A stretch of 64,000 nucleotides of DNA, taken from positions 558,001 through 622,000 of the forward strand of contig CAVQUX010000006.1 of assembly GCA_963716925.1 (NCBI GenBank). The letters run 5' to 3'. This DNA comes from DAISKN01 sp963716925. GTDB lineage: Bacteria > Acidobacteriota > Vicinamibacteria > Marinacidobacterales > SMYC01. The notes beneath the pieces were generated by a model, which was not told the DNA's origin, searched no databases, and was given only the letters and a program-made list of their open reading frames with translations. Positions 8,937-16,685 of the stretch are shown piece by piece. The position numbers and the translations under genes are program-made. Numbering within the stretch: position 1 is the stretch's first letter; each line of letters opens with the position of its first letter.

Positions 8937-8965
8937 TTGCGGCGCAGCGTTCCGCCCTGTATACT
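8937..8965 (+). promoter_or_regulatory. Sigma70-type promoter of the tetR-ABC operon
   Basis: TTGCGG (8937-8942) and TATACT (8960-8965) are separated by exactly 17 bp, and the ATG of the TetR gene follows 28 bp later. It is one of the best-matched promoters in the window. Confidence 0.65.
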
Positions 8966-8979
8966 TAACGCTGTAAAGT
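8963..8979 (+). promoter_or_regulatory. Candidate TetR operator (imperfect palindrome)
   Basis: ACTTAACGCTGTAAAGT has 7-bp arms with one mismatched pair around GCT. It starts inside the -10 element and lies immediately before the tetR ribosome-binding site, an ideal position for autorepression. Binding is inferred. Confidence 0.45.
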
Positions 8980-8993
8980 AAGGGAACGGCGTT

Positions 8994-9614
8994 ATGGGAG
9001 TGCGGCAGCGGCGTCATCGGGACCGGGAGAGGCTCAAGGGGAAGATCCTTCGAGCCGCCCGCGAGCTCTTCATCCGCCACGGGTACGAGAACGTCTCCAT
9101 GCGGCGCGTGGCGCGGAAGATCGAGTACTCCCCCACCACCATTTACCTCTATTTCAAGGACAAGGCGGAGCTCCTCCAGAGCGTATGCGACGAGACGTTC
9201 GTGGGTCTGAACCAGAAGCTCGAGGCGATCCTGGAGGAAGGCCCGCCGCTCGAAGGTCTGAAGAAAGGCCTTCGCGCCTACGTGGACTTCGGGCTCGAGA
9301 ACCCCCATCACTACCGGGTCACGCTCCTGATGCCGCATCCGCCCGAGGAGAGATCGGAGAGATACCTCGCTCCGGACGCCCCGGGAACGACGGCTTTCTC
9401 TTACTTGAGAATGGGGGTCGCGGCCGCGATCGACGCCGGGGAACTGCGGCCGATGGACGTCGAGACCGCGAGCCAGGCGCTCTGGGCGGGGGTGCACGGC
9501 GTGACTTCCCTTCTCATCGTCCATCCCGACTTCCCCTGGGTCGAGCGGGAGCGGCTCATCTCGAGCGTCATCGACTCCCTCGTCGACGGCATGAGCACGC
9601 GAGCGGAGCGCTGA
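8994..9614 (+). CDS. TetR/AcrR family transcriptional regulator
   Basis: A 206-aa protein with the usual N-terminal TetR HTH: ILRAARELFIRHGYENVSM then RRVARKIEYSPTTIYLYFKDKAELL, roughly residues 17-65. The rest is an all-helical ligand and dimerisation domain (HPHHYRVTLL-like region, LWAGVHGVTSLLIVHPDFPWV) as in regulators of efflux systems. It is the first gene of an operon with an ABC exporter (4-bp gap to the permease) and sits behind a strong promoter overlapped by a palindrome. The simplest reading is an autoregulated, ligand-responsive repressor of the exporter. The ligand is unknown. Confidence 0.9.
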   Translation: MGVRQRRHRDRERLKGKILRAARELFIRHGYENVSMRRVARKIEYSPTTIYLYFKDKAELLQSVCDETFVGLNQKLEAILEEGPPLEGLKKGLRAYVDFGLENPHHYRVTLLMPHPPEERSERYLAPDAPGTTAFSYLRMGVAAAIDAGELRPMDVETASQALWAGVHGVTSLLIVHPDFPWVERERLISSVIDSLVDGMSTRAER

Positions 9615-9618
9615 GGAT

Positions 9619-10743
9619 ATGTCCAAGCTCGCGTGGCGGAACCTCTACCACGACAAGGTGCGCTTCGCCGTCACCCTCACCGGGATCGTCTTCGCGATCG
9701 TGCTCATCATCGTCCAGATCGGCCTGTTCCTCGGCTTCACCACGACGACCTCGAACAACATCGACCACTCGAACGTCGACCTCTGGATCGTCTCCAAAGG
9801 CGTAACCTACTTCGACGGCGGCTCGCCGTTCTCCGAGCGCAAGCTTTACCAGGCGCTCGCGACACCGGGGGTCGAGTCGGCTTCGAAGCAGATCGTGGGC
9901 TTCTTTCCGTGGAAGAAACCGGACGGCGGCACCGAAGTGGTGATCGTAACGGGGTTCGATCTCGAAAGCCGGCTGGGAGCACCCTGGAGCCTCGCGGAGG
10001 GGAGCTTCCGCGATCTGGAATCCGCGGACACCATCTTCATCGACGAGTACTATCGCGGGAAGCTCGGGGTCTCGCGCCTGGGGGACACGGTCGAAATCAA
10101 CGGCAGGCGGGCGCGGATTGCGGGTTTCACCCGCGGCATCCGCTCGTTCACCACCTCTCCCTACGTCTATACGTCGTTCAAGAACGCCCTGAACTACTCC
10201 GGTTACCTGGAGACCGAGACCACGTTCATCCTGCTCCGCGCTCACCCGGGCACGGACGTGAAGGAGCTCAGGACCCGGCTTCTGCAGCGGATCGCGGACG
10301 TAGAGATCTATACCTCGCCGGAGTTCGCGAGGAAGACGCAGATTTACTGGATGTTCGGAACCGGCGCGGGGATCGCCATCCTAATCGCCGCTTTCATGGG
10401 CCTCATCGTCGGCGTGGTCATCGTGGCCCAGACGATCTACGCCACCACCATGGACCACATCCGGGAGTTCGGCACGTTGAAGGCGATGGGAGCGTCGAAC
10501 CGCTACATCCACCAGGTCATCGTCCGCCAGGCGGTGATTGCCGCCGTCATCGGCTACTCGGTCGCCATTTCCGTCGCCCAGTTGATCGTCCGCGGTAGCG
10601 AGCAGGGGGGCGCCCCGATCCTGATGCCGCTCGGAATGGCGATCGCGATGTTCGTGGTCTCCCTGGTGATGTGCGTCTCGGCATCCCTCGTCTCGATCCA
10701 CAAGGTGACCCGGCTCGATCCGGCCATGGTGTTCAAAGGATGA
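9619..10743 (+). CDS. ABC exporter permease, DevC/MacB-like (FtsX domain)
   Basis: A 374-aa permease with a first transmembrane helix near residues 14-36 (AVTLTGIVFAIVLIIVQIGL), a large periplasmic MacB-PCD-like domain, and three C-terminal helices of the FtsX type (GIAILIAAFMGLIVGVVIVA; AVIAAVIGYSVAIS; MAIAMFVVSLVMCVSA). The segment DHIREFGTLKAMGASNRYI is the classic coupling region of this fold. The family couples cytoplasmic ATP hydrolysis to movement of substrate through the periplasm with a HlyD-type adaptor. The stop overlaps the ATPase start (ATGA), so the genes are translationally coupled. Confidence 0.88.
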   Translation: MSKLAWRNLYHDKVRFAVTLTGIVFAIVLIIVQIGLFLGFTTTTSNNIDHSNVDLWIVSKGVTYFDGGSPFSERKLYQALATPGVESASKQIVGFFPWKKPDGGTEVVIVTGFDLESRLGAPWSLAEGSFRDLESADTIFIDEYYRGKLGVSRLGDTVEINGRRARIAGFTRGIRSFTTSPYVYTSFKNALNYSGYLETETTFILLRAHPGTDVKELRTRLLQRIADVEIYTSPEFARKTQIYWMFGTGAGIAILIAAFMGLIVGVVIVAQTIYATTMDHIREFGTLKAMGASNRYIHQVIVRQAVIAAVIGYSVAISVAQLIVRGSEQGGAPILMPLGMAIAMFVVSLVMCVSASLVSIHKVTRLDPAMVFKG

Positions 10744-11456
10744 CGGCCACACCCGCGATCGAGGTGCGAGGTCTGGTGAAGACGTTCGAGGAGGGGGCGG
10801 TCTCCGTGCGGGCTCTCGCCGGCGTCGACCTCCTCGCCACCCCCTCCGAAGTGCTGGTTCTCATGGGGCCGTCGGGGAGCGGAAAGACCACGCTTCTCTC
10901 CGTCATGGGCTGCATTCTCCGGCCGACGTCGGGAAGCGTGCGAATCCGCGGCCGTGAAGTCTCTCATCTGTCGGAGGCGGAGCTGCCCGAGGTGCGCCTC
11001 GCGCACATCGGTTTCGTTTTCCAGGGATTCAACCTCTTTCCCACCTTGAACGCCCAGGAGAACGTCGAGCTCGCCCTCGATCTCAAGGGAGTCCGCGGAG
11101 CCGAAGCGAGGAAGCGGGCGAGAGCGATCCTCGACCGCGTCGGGCTCTCGGACAAGCTGCGCGTGTTTCCGGCGAACCTCTCGGGAGGACAGAAGCAGCG
11201 AGTGGCCATCGCGAGAGCTCTCGCCGGCTCACCCGACATTCTCCTCGCCGACGAGCCCACCGCGGCCCTCGACCTCGGAAGCGGCCGCAACGTGGTCGAG
11301 CTCCTGCGGAGCCTCGCTCACGACGACGGCCGGACGGTCGTTCTCGTCACCCACGACAACCGCATCCTCGATGTCGCCGATCGCATCGTCCACATGGAAG
11401 AGGGCCGCATTCGGGAGGCGGCTCCGGAACCCTTGGAGAGCGTCTCATGCACCTGA
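10740..11456 (+). CDS. ABC exporter ATP-binding protein, DevA/LolD/MacB-like
   Basis: A 238-aa ATPase from ATG 10740, overlapping the permease stop. It has Walker A GPSGSGKTT, the Q-loop in FVFQGFNLFPTL, signature LSGGQKQR, Walker B DILLADEPTAALD and the H-loop VTHDNRI. It belongs to the LolD/MacB ATPase group that pairs with FtsX-type permeases. The stop overlaps the start of the HlyD gene (ATG 11447), so permease, ATPase and adaptor form a continuous coupled operon. Confidence 0.93.
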   Translation: MTATPAIEVRGLVKTFEEGAVSVRALAGVDLLATPSEVLVLMGPSGSGKTTLLSVMGCILRPTSGSVRIRGREVSHLSEAELPEVRLAHIGFVFQGFNLFPTLNAQENVELALDLKGVRGAEARKRARAILDRVGLSDKLRVFPANLSGGQKQRVAIARALAGSPDILLADEPTAALDLGSGRNVVELLRSLAHDDGRTVVLVTHDNRILDVADRIVHMEEGRIREAAPEPLESVSCT

Positions 11457-12476
11457 AGCGCGTCCTGCTCATCGCCCTCTTCGTCCTCGGTCTCGCCAGC
11501 ACTGGTTTTCTTTTCCTTCGCGGCCGCGGCGCCGCCACCGCGTCGGCCTCGCCGAGCGCTCCCCTTCCCGACCGGGTCGCCGGCCCGGGCAGGGTCGAGC
11601 CGCTGTCGGAAGAAATCCAGATGAGCGCCCAGATTGGAGGGCGGCTCCTTTCGGTCGACGCCGAGGAAGGCGACCGCGTCTCGCTCGGCGACGTGCTTGC
11701 CGTGGTCGAGAACGGAGATTCTGAAGGCGCGAGTGGCCTCCGCCGAAGCGACGCTCGCGCAGAGCGAGGCCGAGCTCCGAAGGGTGGTGAACGGCGCCCG
11801 CCCGGAGGAGCGACGCGAAGCCTACGCCTCGATGAAGGCCGCCGAGGCCGAGCTCGAGAACAGCCGCATCGAAGTGGAAAGAAGGGAGCGAGCCTACCGC
11901 GAGGGTGTATTCGCGCGGGAAGTGGCGGATCGCGCCGTCCGCGACCACGGCGTCGCCCAGGCGAGATTCGACGCGGCGCGCGAACGATGGGCGCTCATCG
12001 AATCGGCGCCTCGCGAGGAAGACCGCTCCAGGGCCGAGGCGGAAGTCGCTCTCGCCCGCGCGAGCCTCGACGAGGCCCGGGCAGTGCTGGAGAAGAGCTT
12101 CGTGCGATCCCCGGTGACGGGAGTCGTCCTCCGCAAGCACCGCAAAAGCGGCGAGAACGTCTCGACGATGTTCGACACCCCCATCCTCACCGTCGCGGAC
12201 GACTCGGTGCTGCGCGCGCGCGTCGACGTCGACGAGGTCGACGTCGCCCGCATCCGGGTCGGCCAGCGAGCCTACGTGACTGCGGACGGCTATCCCGGCC
12301 GGAAGTTCTGGGGTGAGGTGGTGCGGGTGGGGCGTCTTCTCGGCCGGAAGAACCTCCGGACCAACGAGCCCACCGAGCGCGTCGACACGAAGATCCTCGA
12401 GACGTTGATCGAGCTCGAGAACGCGCGCGAGCTCCCCGTGGGACTCCGGGTGGACGCGTTCATCCTGTTCGAGTAG
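11447..12476 (+). CDS. HlyD/DevB-type periplasmic adaptor, one frameshift
   Basis: The N-terminal part (membrane anchor RVLLIALFVLGLASTGFLF and first lipoyl half QIGGRLLSVDAEEGDRVSLG) is in the frame of ATG 11447. After LAVVENGD, near 11718, the sense continues one frame over as LKARVASAEATLAQSEAELR. A long alpha-helical hairpin follows, then the second lipoyl half (VRSPVTGVVLRKHRKSGENV) and beta-barrel domain (VDVDEVDVARIRVGQRAYV), ending at 12476. Joined, this is about 342 aa, normal for DevB adaptors. No TolC homologue is adjacent. The exporter may move glycolipid, siderophore or a drug-like compound; the substrate is unknown. A decayed copy of its tail lies at 16599-16682. Confidence 0.82.
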
Positions 12477-12480
12477 AACT

Positions 12481-12545
12481 TCAGGGACTCGGAGTCGGAA
12501 GTCCGAGACGCTTCGACTCCGACTCGATCGCCTTCAGGAACCATT
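12481..12545 (-). pseudogene. Remnant of the 3' end of a VKOR-DsbA gene
   Basis: Read on the minus strand this segment encodes ..ESESKRLGLPTPSP and a stop, against ..ESESKRLGLPPMPSP and a stop in the intact VKOR-DsbA gene at 16686. The match includes the stop codon and the distance to the HlyD stop (4 bp in both places). Homology fades upstream of about 12545. It is a decayed duplicate tail, not a gene. Confidence 0.75.
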
Positions 12546-12677
12546 CTTCGACTCCCTTTCGAGACCGTCAAGCCAACCCGACCAGGCAGATCGCTCATCC
12601 GGACGGAACCTCCATCGGGTGGGGGCTAGACTTTTGCATGGGTCCGGATCGAAACAGCCGAACCGTTCTGTTCTCGA

Positions 12678-14099
12678 TTACCAGGAGAGGTCCGGAAGCG
12701 GATGGTCGGGAGCGATCGCTTTGACTTGTTCGAGCAGCTGCTGCGCGCTGTGGAGGTTGCCCTCCCGATGGTAGAACCGGGCCAAAGTGACCAGGTAGCG
12801 AGGTTCCCAGCTCTTCAACTGAGTGGCAATCTTCAGGTGCTTTTCCGCGTCTTTGCGCCAGCGCGGGTTGTGGGCCAGGGCCGCCCCGAGGAGATGGTAA
12901 TGCTCGGCGTCGTTCTCCCCGTTCAGCTCGATGGCGGCTCGGCTGAGCTGAATCGCAGTCCAGTAGTCCTTCTCTTGAAACGCCTCCACCGCCCTCCGGA
13001 ACACTCTCTTGGCCTTCGCGCTGTCCTTGGCGAGCGGCTCGTACTGGCTCGCGGGCAGCTCCCAGTTCTCTCTCTGACTCGCATACTCTTGTTCCCGCTG
13101 AACCAGCTTCCCGTAGGCGATCGCCTGAGACTGAGCCGAGAGCGTGATGAAGGCATCCTTCAGACGAGCCTGTATGAACGAGAGCTTCTTCTGGAGCTCG
13201 GCATCCGGAACGTGAGCGAACTTGGCGGGAGCGAACTCGTCGCGGAAGCTCTGATAGGCGCGCTCGATTCGGGAATAGTCGGCCCCTGGCTCGAGGCTAA
13301 GCACGGCCCAGTGATTCTGGTCCTGCACCCGACGGTAGGTGAGGGCGAGCTGCTTTTCGAAGTCCTTCGTCCCCGGCGAGTCGTCCTCGAGGAGCAGAAC
13401 GTCGGGAGTGACGACTTGGGCACGACCAATGAGACCCGCATGAAGCAGACCTGTCAGCGCGCGAAGGATCGTCTCCGGTGATAACGACGACGAGCGCAAG
13501 ATGTCGCCGGTGGTGGTGAGCGAGTCGACGAAATCCAGCACCGAAAGCTCTTCTCTCGAGAGGCCGAGTCTATCCGCCGCGACCGGAGGATCCTTGAGAC
13601 GAATCAAGACGAATTCGTCGGTCAGCACCTCATCGCGATAGCGTTGGACGTCCTCGAGCGTGCGGGCGGCAATGACGAAGACCTCCGTCATCAGGATCGG
13701 AGAGAGCGTCACGGCGTCGATGGGGACCTGATCCGAGAACACGAGACGGTCGCAGGGCTCGAGCAGCATCCTGATGGCGACTTCGAGAATCTGAAGCCGG
13801 ACGTAGCCTTCGATCTCGGCTCCTTTCAGGTAGCCGAGCTCGACCATGATTTGGCCCATCCTGCGGCCCGATCGTATGTGCTCGGCCGCCCGCCGCAGCT
13901 GCTCCTCGGTGATCCGACCTTCCCGCACCATCGTTTCGCCGAGACGTTCGTCGACGAGGTTCGAACGGCACCCGACGAGCGCTCCCCGCTCGAAGAAAAT
14001 GAGTCGTTTGACGTCACCGGATTGACCGATGAGCGCGCCGCTCCTCTTCTTTTGCAGAATCCGTTCGCTGGCACGGACGACTTGCGCGTTGAAGCTCAT
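12678..14099 (-). CDS. DUF4388 (PatA N-terminal-like) protein with winged-helix, J-like and TPR regions
   Basis: A 473-aa cytoplasmic protein. Residues 1-120 carry a DUF4388 domain (RASERILQKKRSGALIGQSG, FFERGALVGCRSN, DERLGETMVREGRI, MGQIMVELGYL), as found in signalling proteins of Myxococcota, Acidobacteriota and cyanobacteria. Residues 180-250 look like a winged-helix (LSREELSVLDFVDSLTTTGD, ILRALTGLLHAGLI). Residues 280-350 resemble a DnaJ-type hairpin (HWAVLSLEPGADYSRIERAY). The C terminus has about three TPR units (RRAVEAFQEKDYWTAIQLS onward). No enzyme motif is visible, suggesting a scaffold or regulatory role. It lies in the apparently inserted block and diverges from the ABC exporter. 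Confidence 0.7.
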   Translation of the reverse strand: MSFNAQVVRASERILQKKRSGALIGQSGDVKRLIFFERGALVGCRSNLVDERLGETMVREGRITEEQLRRAAEHIRSGRRMGQIMVELGYLKGAEIEGYVRLQILEVAIRMLLEPCDRLVFSDQVPIDAVTLSPILMTEVFVIAARTLEDVQRYRDEVLTDEFVLIRLKDPPVAADRLGLSREELSVLDFVDSLTTTGDILRSSSLSPETILRALTGLLHAGLIGRAQVVTPDVLLLEDDSPGTKDFEKQLALTYRRVQDQNHWAVLSLEPGADYSRIERAYQSFRDEFAPAKFAHVPDAELQKKLSFIQARLKDAFITLSAQSQAIAYGKLVQREQEYASQRENWELPASQYEPLAKDSAKAKRVFRRAVEAFQEKDYWTAIQLSRAAIELNGENDAEHYHLLGAALAHNPRWRKDAEKHLKIATQLKSWEPRYLVTLARFYHREGNLHSAQQLLEQVKAIAPDHPLPDLSW

Positions 14100-14460
14100 T
14101 GGCTCGGGACGGTGCTAGACGAGAGACCTCCGACACAAATATTCTGGCATGTTTCGACGTGGAGCGCTTCCCACGGCCTGCGGAAGGGACGCCGTGGAAG
14201 GGAGGTTCCGACGACGCCGACCGCCGAGACGCGGCGGCGGGCGGGCGTTGACCCTATACCGTGGCTCTCAATCTCGTGCGGCCGGAGCGCGCCCTCGAGG
14301 GCTACAGCAGCAAGGATTCCATTGGCAGACGGACTACAGTAGAGGAGGGCGCTCGGGGGCTCGTCGAGGGAGTCCTCGACGCAGTCTCTGGCGAGTTAGC
14401 CAGCCCAGCCGAAGGAATCCACCGCGGCCAGTGCCATATTGCCTGAGGAGTAGCCACTCG
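14100..14460. other. Intergenic stretch, no gene recognised
   Basis: About 360 bp between the divergent DUF4388 and ABC exporter genes. Short open frames here do not resemble proteins. It presumably holds both promoters, but I see no convincing -35/-10 pair. GAGGAG at 14445 serves the exporter. Confidence 0.4.
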
Positions 14461-16365
14461 ATGCCACGCAAGTACAGCATGGGCGGCGGAGCCGGAAAGT
14501 CGACGGGCGCTCCGCCCGGGCCGCCGGTGGCGTCGCGTTCCCTGCGGGAGCGCTTCGGCGCGCTGCGCAACCTGCCGCCGTTCCTGAAGCTCGTCTGGAA
14601 GACGAGCCCCGGCCTGACTCTTGCCGACCTGTTCTCTCGCTTCGTCCGCGCACTGCTGCCAGTGGCCACCCTCTACGTCGGCAAGCTGATCATCGACGAG
14701 GTCGTGCGCCTGGCGCAGGCGGGGGGCGCGCCCGGGAGCCTCGGCGATTGGCTGGCCAGCGGCCGGCTCGGCCACCTGGGCTTCTTGCTGGCCATGGAGT
14801 TCGGCCTGGCGGTGCTCTCCGACGTCCTGGGGCGGATCGTCTCCCTCGTCGACTCGCTTCTCTCGGAGCAGTTTACGAACGCAACGAGCGTGCGCCTCAT
14901 GGAGCACGCCGCCTCGCTGGACCTGGAGGACTTCGAGGACAGCGAGCTGCAAGACCGGCTGGATCGGGCCCGCCGGCAGACCATGGGCCGGTCGACCCTG
15001 ATGAGCCAGCTCTTCGGCCAGGCCCAGGACGTGGTGACCATCGGCGGCTTCGGAGTCGGGCTGCTGGTCTACGCGCCCTGGCTGATCGCGCTCCTGTTCC
15101 TGGCACTCGTGCCGGCATTCCTGGGAGAGGCACACTTCAACGCTCAGAGCTATTCCCTCGACTACGCACGGACGCCGGAGCGGCGCGAGCTCGACTACGT
15201 ACGCCAGATGGGAGCCAGCGTCGAGGCCGCCAAGGAAGTGAAGATCTTCGGCCTGAGCGCCTTCCTGATCGAGCGCTATCGCAGACTGGCGGGCGAGCTC
15301 TTGTGGGCCAAGCGAAGGATCGCGATTCGCCGCGCGACCTGGGGCGGCCTGCTCACCGCCGTCGGGACCGCGGGCTACTACGTGGCCTATGCCTTCATCG
15401 CCTGGCGGACGCTGCACGGCGCGTTCACCATCGGCGACCTCACGTTCCTTTCCGGCTCTTTCCGGCGACTGCGCAACCTGCTCGAGGATCTCCTGATCGG
15501 CTTCTCCCAGGTGGCCGGCCAGGCGCTCTATCTGGACGACCTCTTCTCTTTCTTCGAGATCGCGCCCGAGATCGTTTCGCCCGACGACCCGCGGCCCTTC
15601 CCGACCCCGATGCGCGAGGGCTTCACTTTCGAGGACGCGGGCTTCCGCTATCCCGGCGCTACGCGCTGGGCGGTGCGCCACCTGAGCTTCACCCTCCGCG
15701 TCGGCGAAGTGCTGGCGCTCGTCGGCGAGAACGGCGCGGGCAAGACCACCCTCGTGAAGCTCCTGGCGCGGCTCTACGACCCCGACGAGGGGCGCATCCT
15801 GCTCGACGGCCACGACCTGCGCGAGTACGACCTCGCCGCCCTGCGCGCCAACATCGGCGTCATCTTCCAGGACTTCGTGCGCTACCACCTCACCGCGGCC
15901 GAGAACATCGCGGTGGGCCGCATCGAAGCTCGCGACGACCGCGCGCGCATCGTTGCCGCCGCCGAGAGCAGCCTGGCCGACGAGGTCATCGGCAGGCTGC
16001 CGAAAGGCTACGACCAGGTCCTCGGCAAGGTCTTCCGCACGGGCGTCGAGCTGTCCGGCGGGGAGTGGCAGAAGGTGGCGATCGCTCGCGCGTACATGCG
16101 CGACGCGCAGGTCCTGATTCTCGACGAACCGACCGCGTCCCTCGACGCCCGCTCCGAGTTCGGAGTGTTCCAGCGCTTCAAGGAGCTGAGCGAAGGCAAG
16201 ACCGCCGTGCTGATCTCGCACCGCTTCTCGAGCGTGCGCATGGCCGACCGTATCCTGGTCCTTTCCGATGGCGAGATCGAGGCCGCGGGCACCCACGAAG
16301 AGTTGATGGCGCAGCGCGGACGCTACGCCGAGCTGTTCGAGCTACAGGCCTCGGGCTATCGCTGA
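14461..16365 (+). CDS. ABC exporter, fused transmembrane and ATPase domains
   Basis: The ATG at 14461 follows GAGGAG at ten bases and gives 634 aa. An N-terminal six-helix exporter domain (about residues 45-330) is followed by an ATPase with Walker A GENGAGKTT, Q-loop VIFQDFVRY, signature LSGGEWQ, Walker B VLILDEPTASLD and switch His in ISHRFSSVR. Half-transporters of this type act as dimers and export lipids, peptides or drugs. There is no peptidase C39 domain or clear partner gene, so the substrate is open. CTG is used for leucine much more freely than the CTC-rich neighbours, consistent with recent arrival. The gene sits in the block bracketed by duplicated gene tails. Confidence 0.9.
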   Translation: MPRKYSMGGGAGKSTGAPPGPPVASRSLRERFGALRNLPPFLKLVWKTSPGLTLADLFSRFVRALLPVATLYVGKLIIDEVVRLAQAGGAPGSLGDWLASGRLGHLGFLLAMEFGLAVLSDVLGRIVSLVDSLLSEQFTNATSVRLMEHAASLDLEDFEDSELQDRLDRARRQTMGRSTLMSQLFGQAQDVVTIGGFGVGLLVYAPWLIALLFLALVPAFLGEAHFNAQSYSLDYARTPERRELDYVRQMGASVEAAKEVKIFGLSAFLIERYRRLAGELLWAKRRIAIRRATWGGLLTAVGTAGYYVAYAFIAWRTLHGAFTIGDLTFLSGSFRRLRNLLEDLLIGFSQVAGQALYLDDLFSFFEIAPEIVSPDDPRPFPTPMREGFTFEDAGFRYPGATRWAVRHLSFTLRVGEVLALVGENGAGKTTLVKLLARLYDPDEGRILLDGHDLREYDLAALRANIGVIFQDFVRYHLTAAENIAVGRIEARDDRARIVAAAESSLADEVIGRLPKGYDQVLGKVFRTGVELSGGEWQKVAIARAYMRDAQVLILDEPTASLDARSEFGVFQRFKELSEGKTAVLISHRFSSVRMADRILVLSDGEIEAAGTHEELMAQRGRYAELFELQASGYR

Positions 16366-16385
16366 CCCTCGTTCCGCCAGTCCGA

Positions 16386-16544
16386 TCAAAGTCGACCCGT
16401 GAGAACGAGTACGATGAGGATATGAGGGCCAACGACGCCAATGCCTCCGTGACCGTAGCCGTAGCCGTAGCCGCCGATGCGGCCACTGAAGCCACCAAGC
16501 AAGAAGATAACGAGGAGGATGATGAGTATGGTTCCGAGCGACAT
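16386..16544 (-). CDS. DUF3309-like small membrane protein (52 aa)
   Basis: A short gene starting MSLGTILIILLVIFLLGGFS, followed by a Gly/Tyr-rich turn (GGYGYGYGHGGIG) and a second hydrophobic segment (HILIVLVLTGRL) before the stop at 16386. DUF3309 proteins open MSLGTILLIVLILLLLGALP, have a WGYGPSGG turn and end in LILLLLGRI, so length, order and motifs agree. GGGAG lies seven bases before the ATG. These tiny two-helix membrane proteins are often stress-associated; their function is unknown. It converges with the ABC exporter and lies at the right edge of the inserted block. Confidence 0.75.
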   Translation of the reverse strand: MSLGTILIILLVIFLLGGFSGRIGGYGYGYGHGGIGVVGPHILIVLVLTGRL

Positions 16545-16598
16545 GTTCTATCTCCCATTGCAGCAGCCAACCGAAGACTGAGGCTCTTCGCTATCCGA

Positions 16599-16682
16599 CT
16601 CACCGTCGCGGACGACTCGGTGCTGCGCGCGCGCGAGCTCCCCATAGGGCTCCGCGTCGACGCATTCATTCCGTTCGAATAG
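16599..16682 (+). pseudogene. Remnant of the HlyD/DevB 3' end
   Basis: Encodes LTVADDSVLRAR joined to ELPIGLRVDAFIPFE and a stop. The intact gene has LTVADDSVLRARVDVDEVD at 12193 onward and ELPVGLRVDAFILFE at its end. About 190 bp between two GCGCGCGCG tracts are missing, consistent with deletion at microhomology. It lies 3 bp before the VKOR-DsbA stop, the same arrangement as at 12480. Confidence 0.8.
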
Positions 16683-16685
16683 GCT

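Noticed and set aside
14302..16296. Minus-strand frame of over 660 codons
   Set aside because: Antisense to the ABC exporter, whose motifs are complete on the plus strand.
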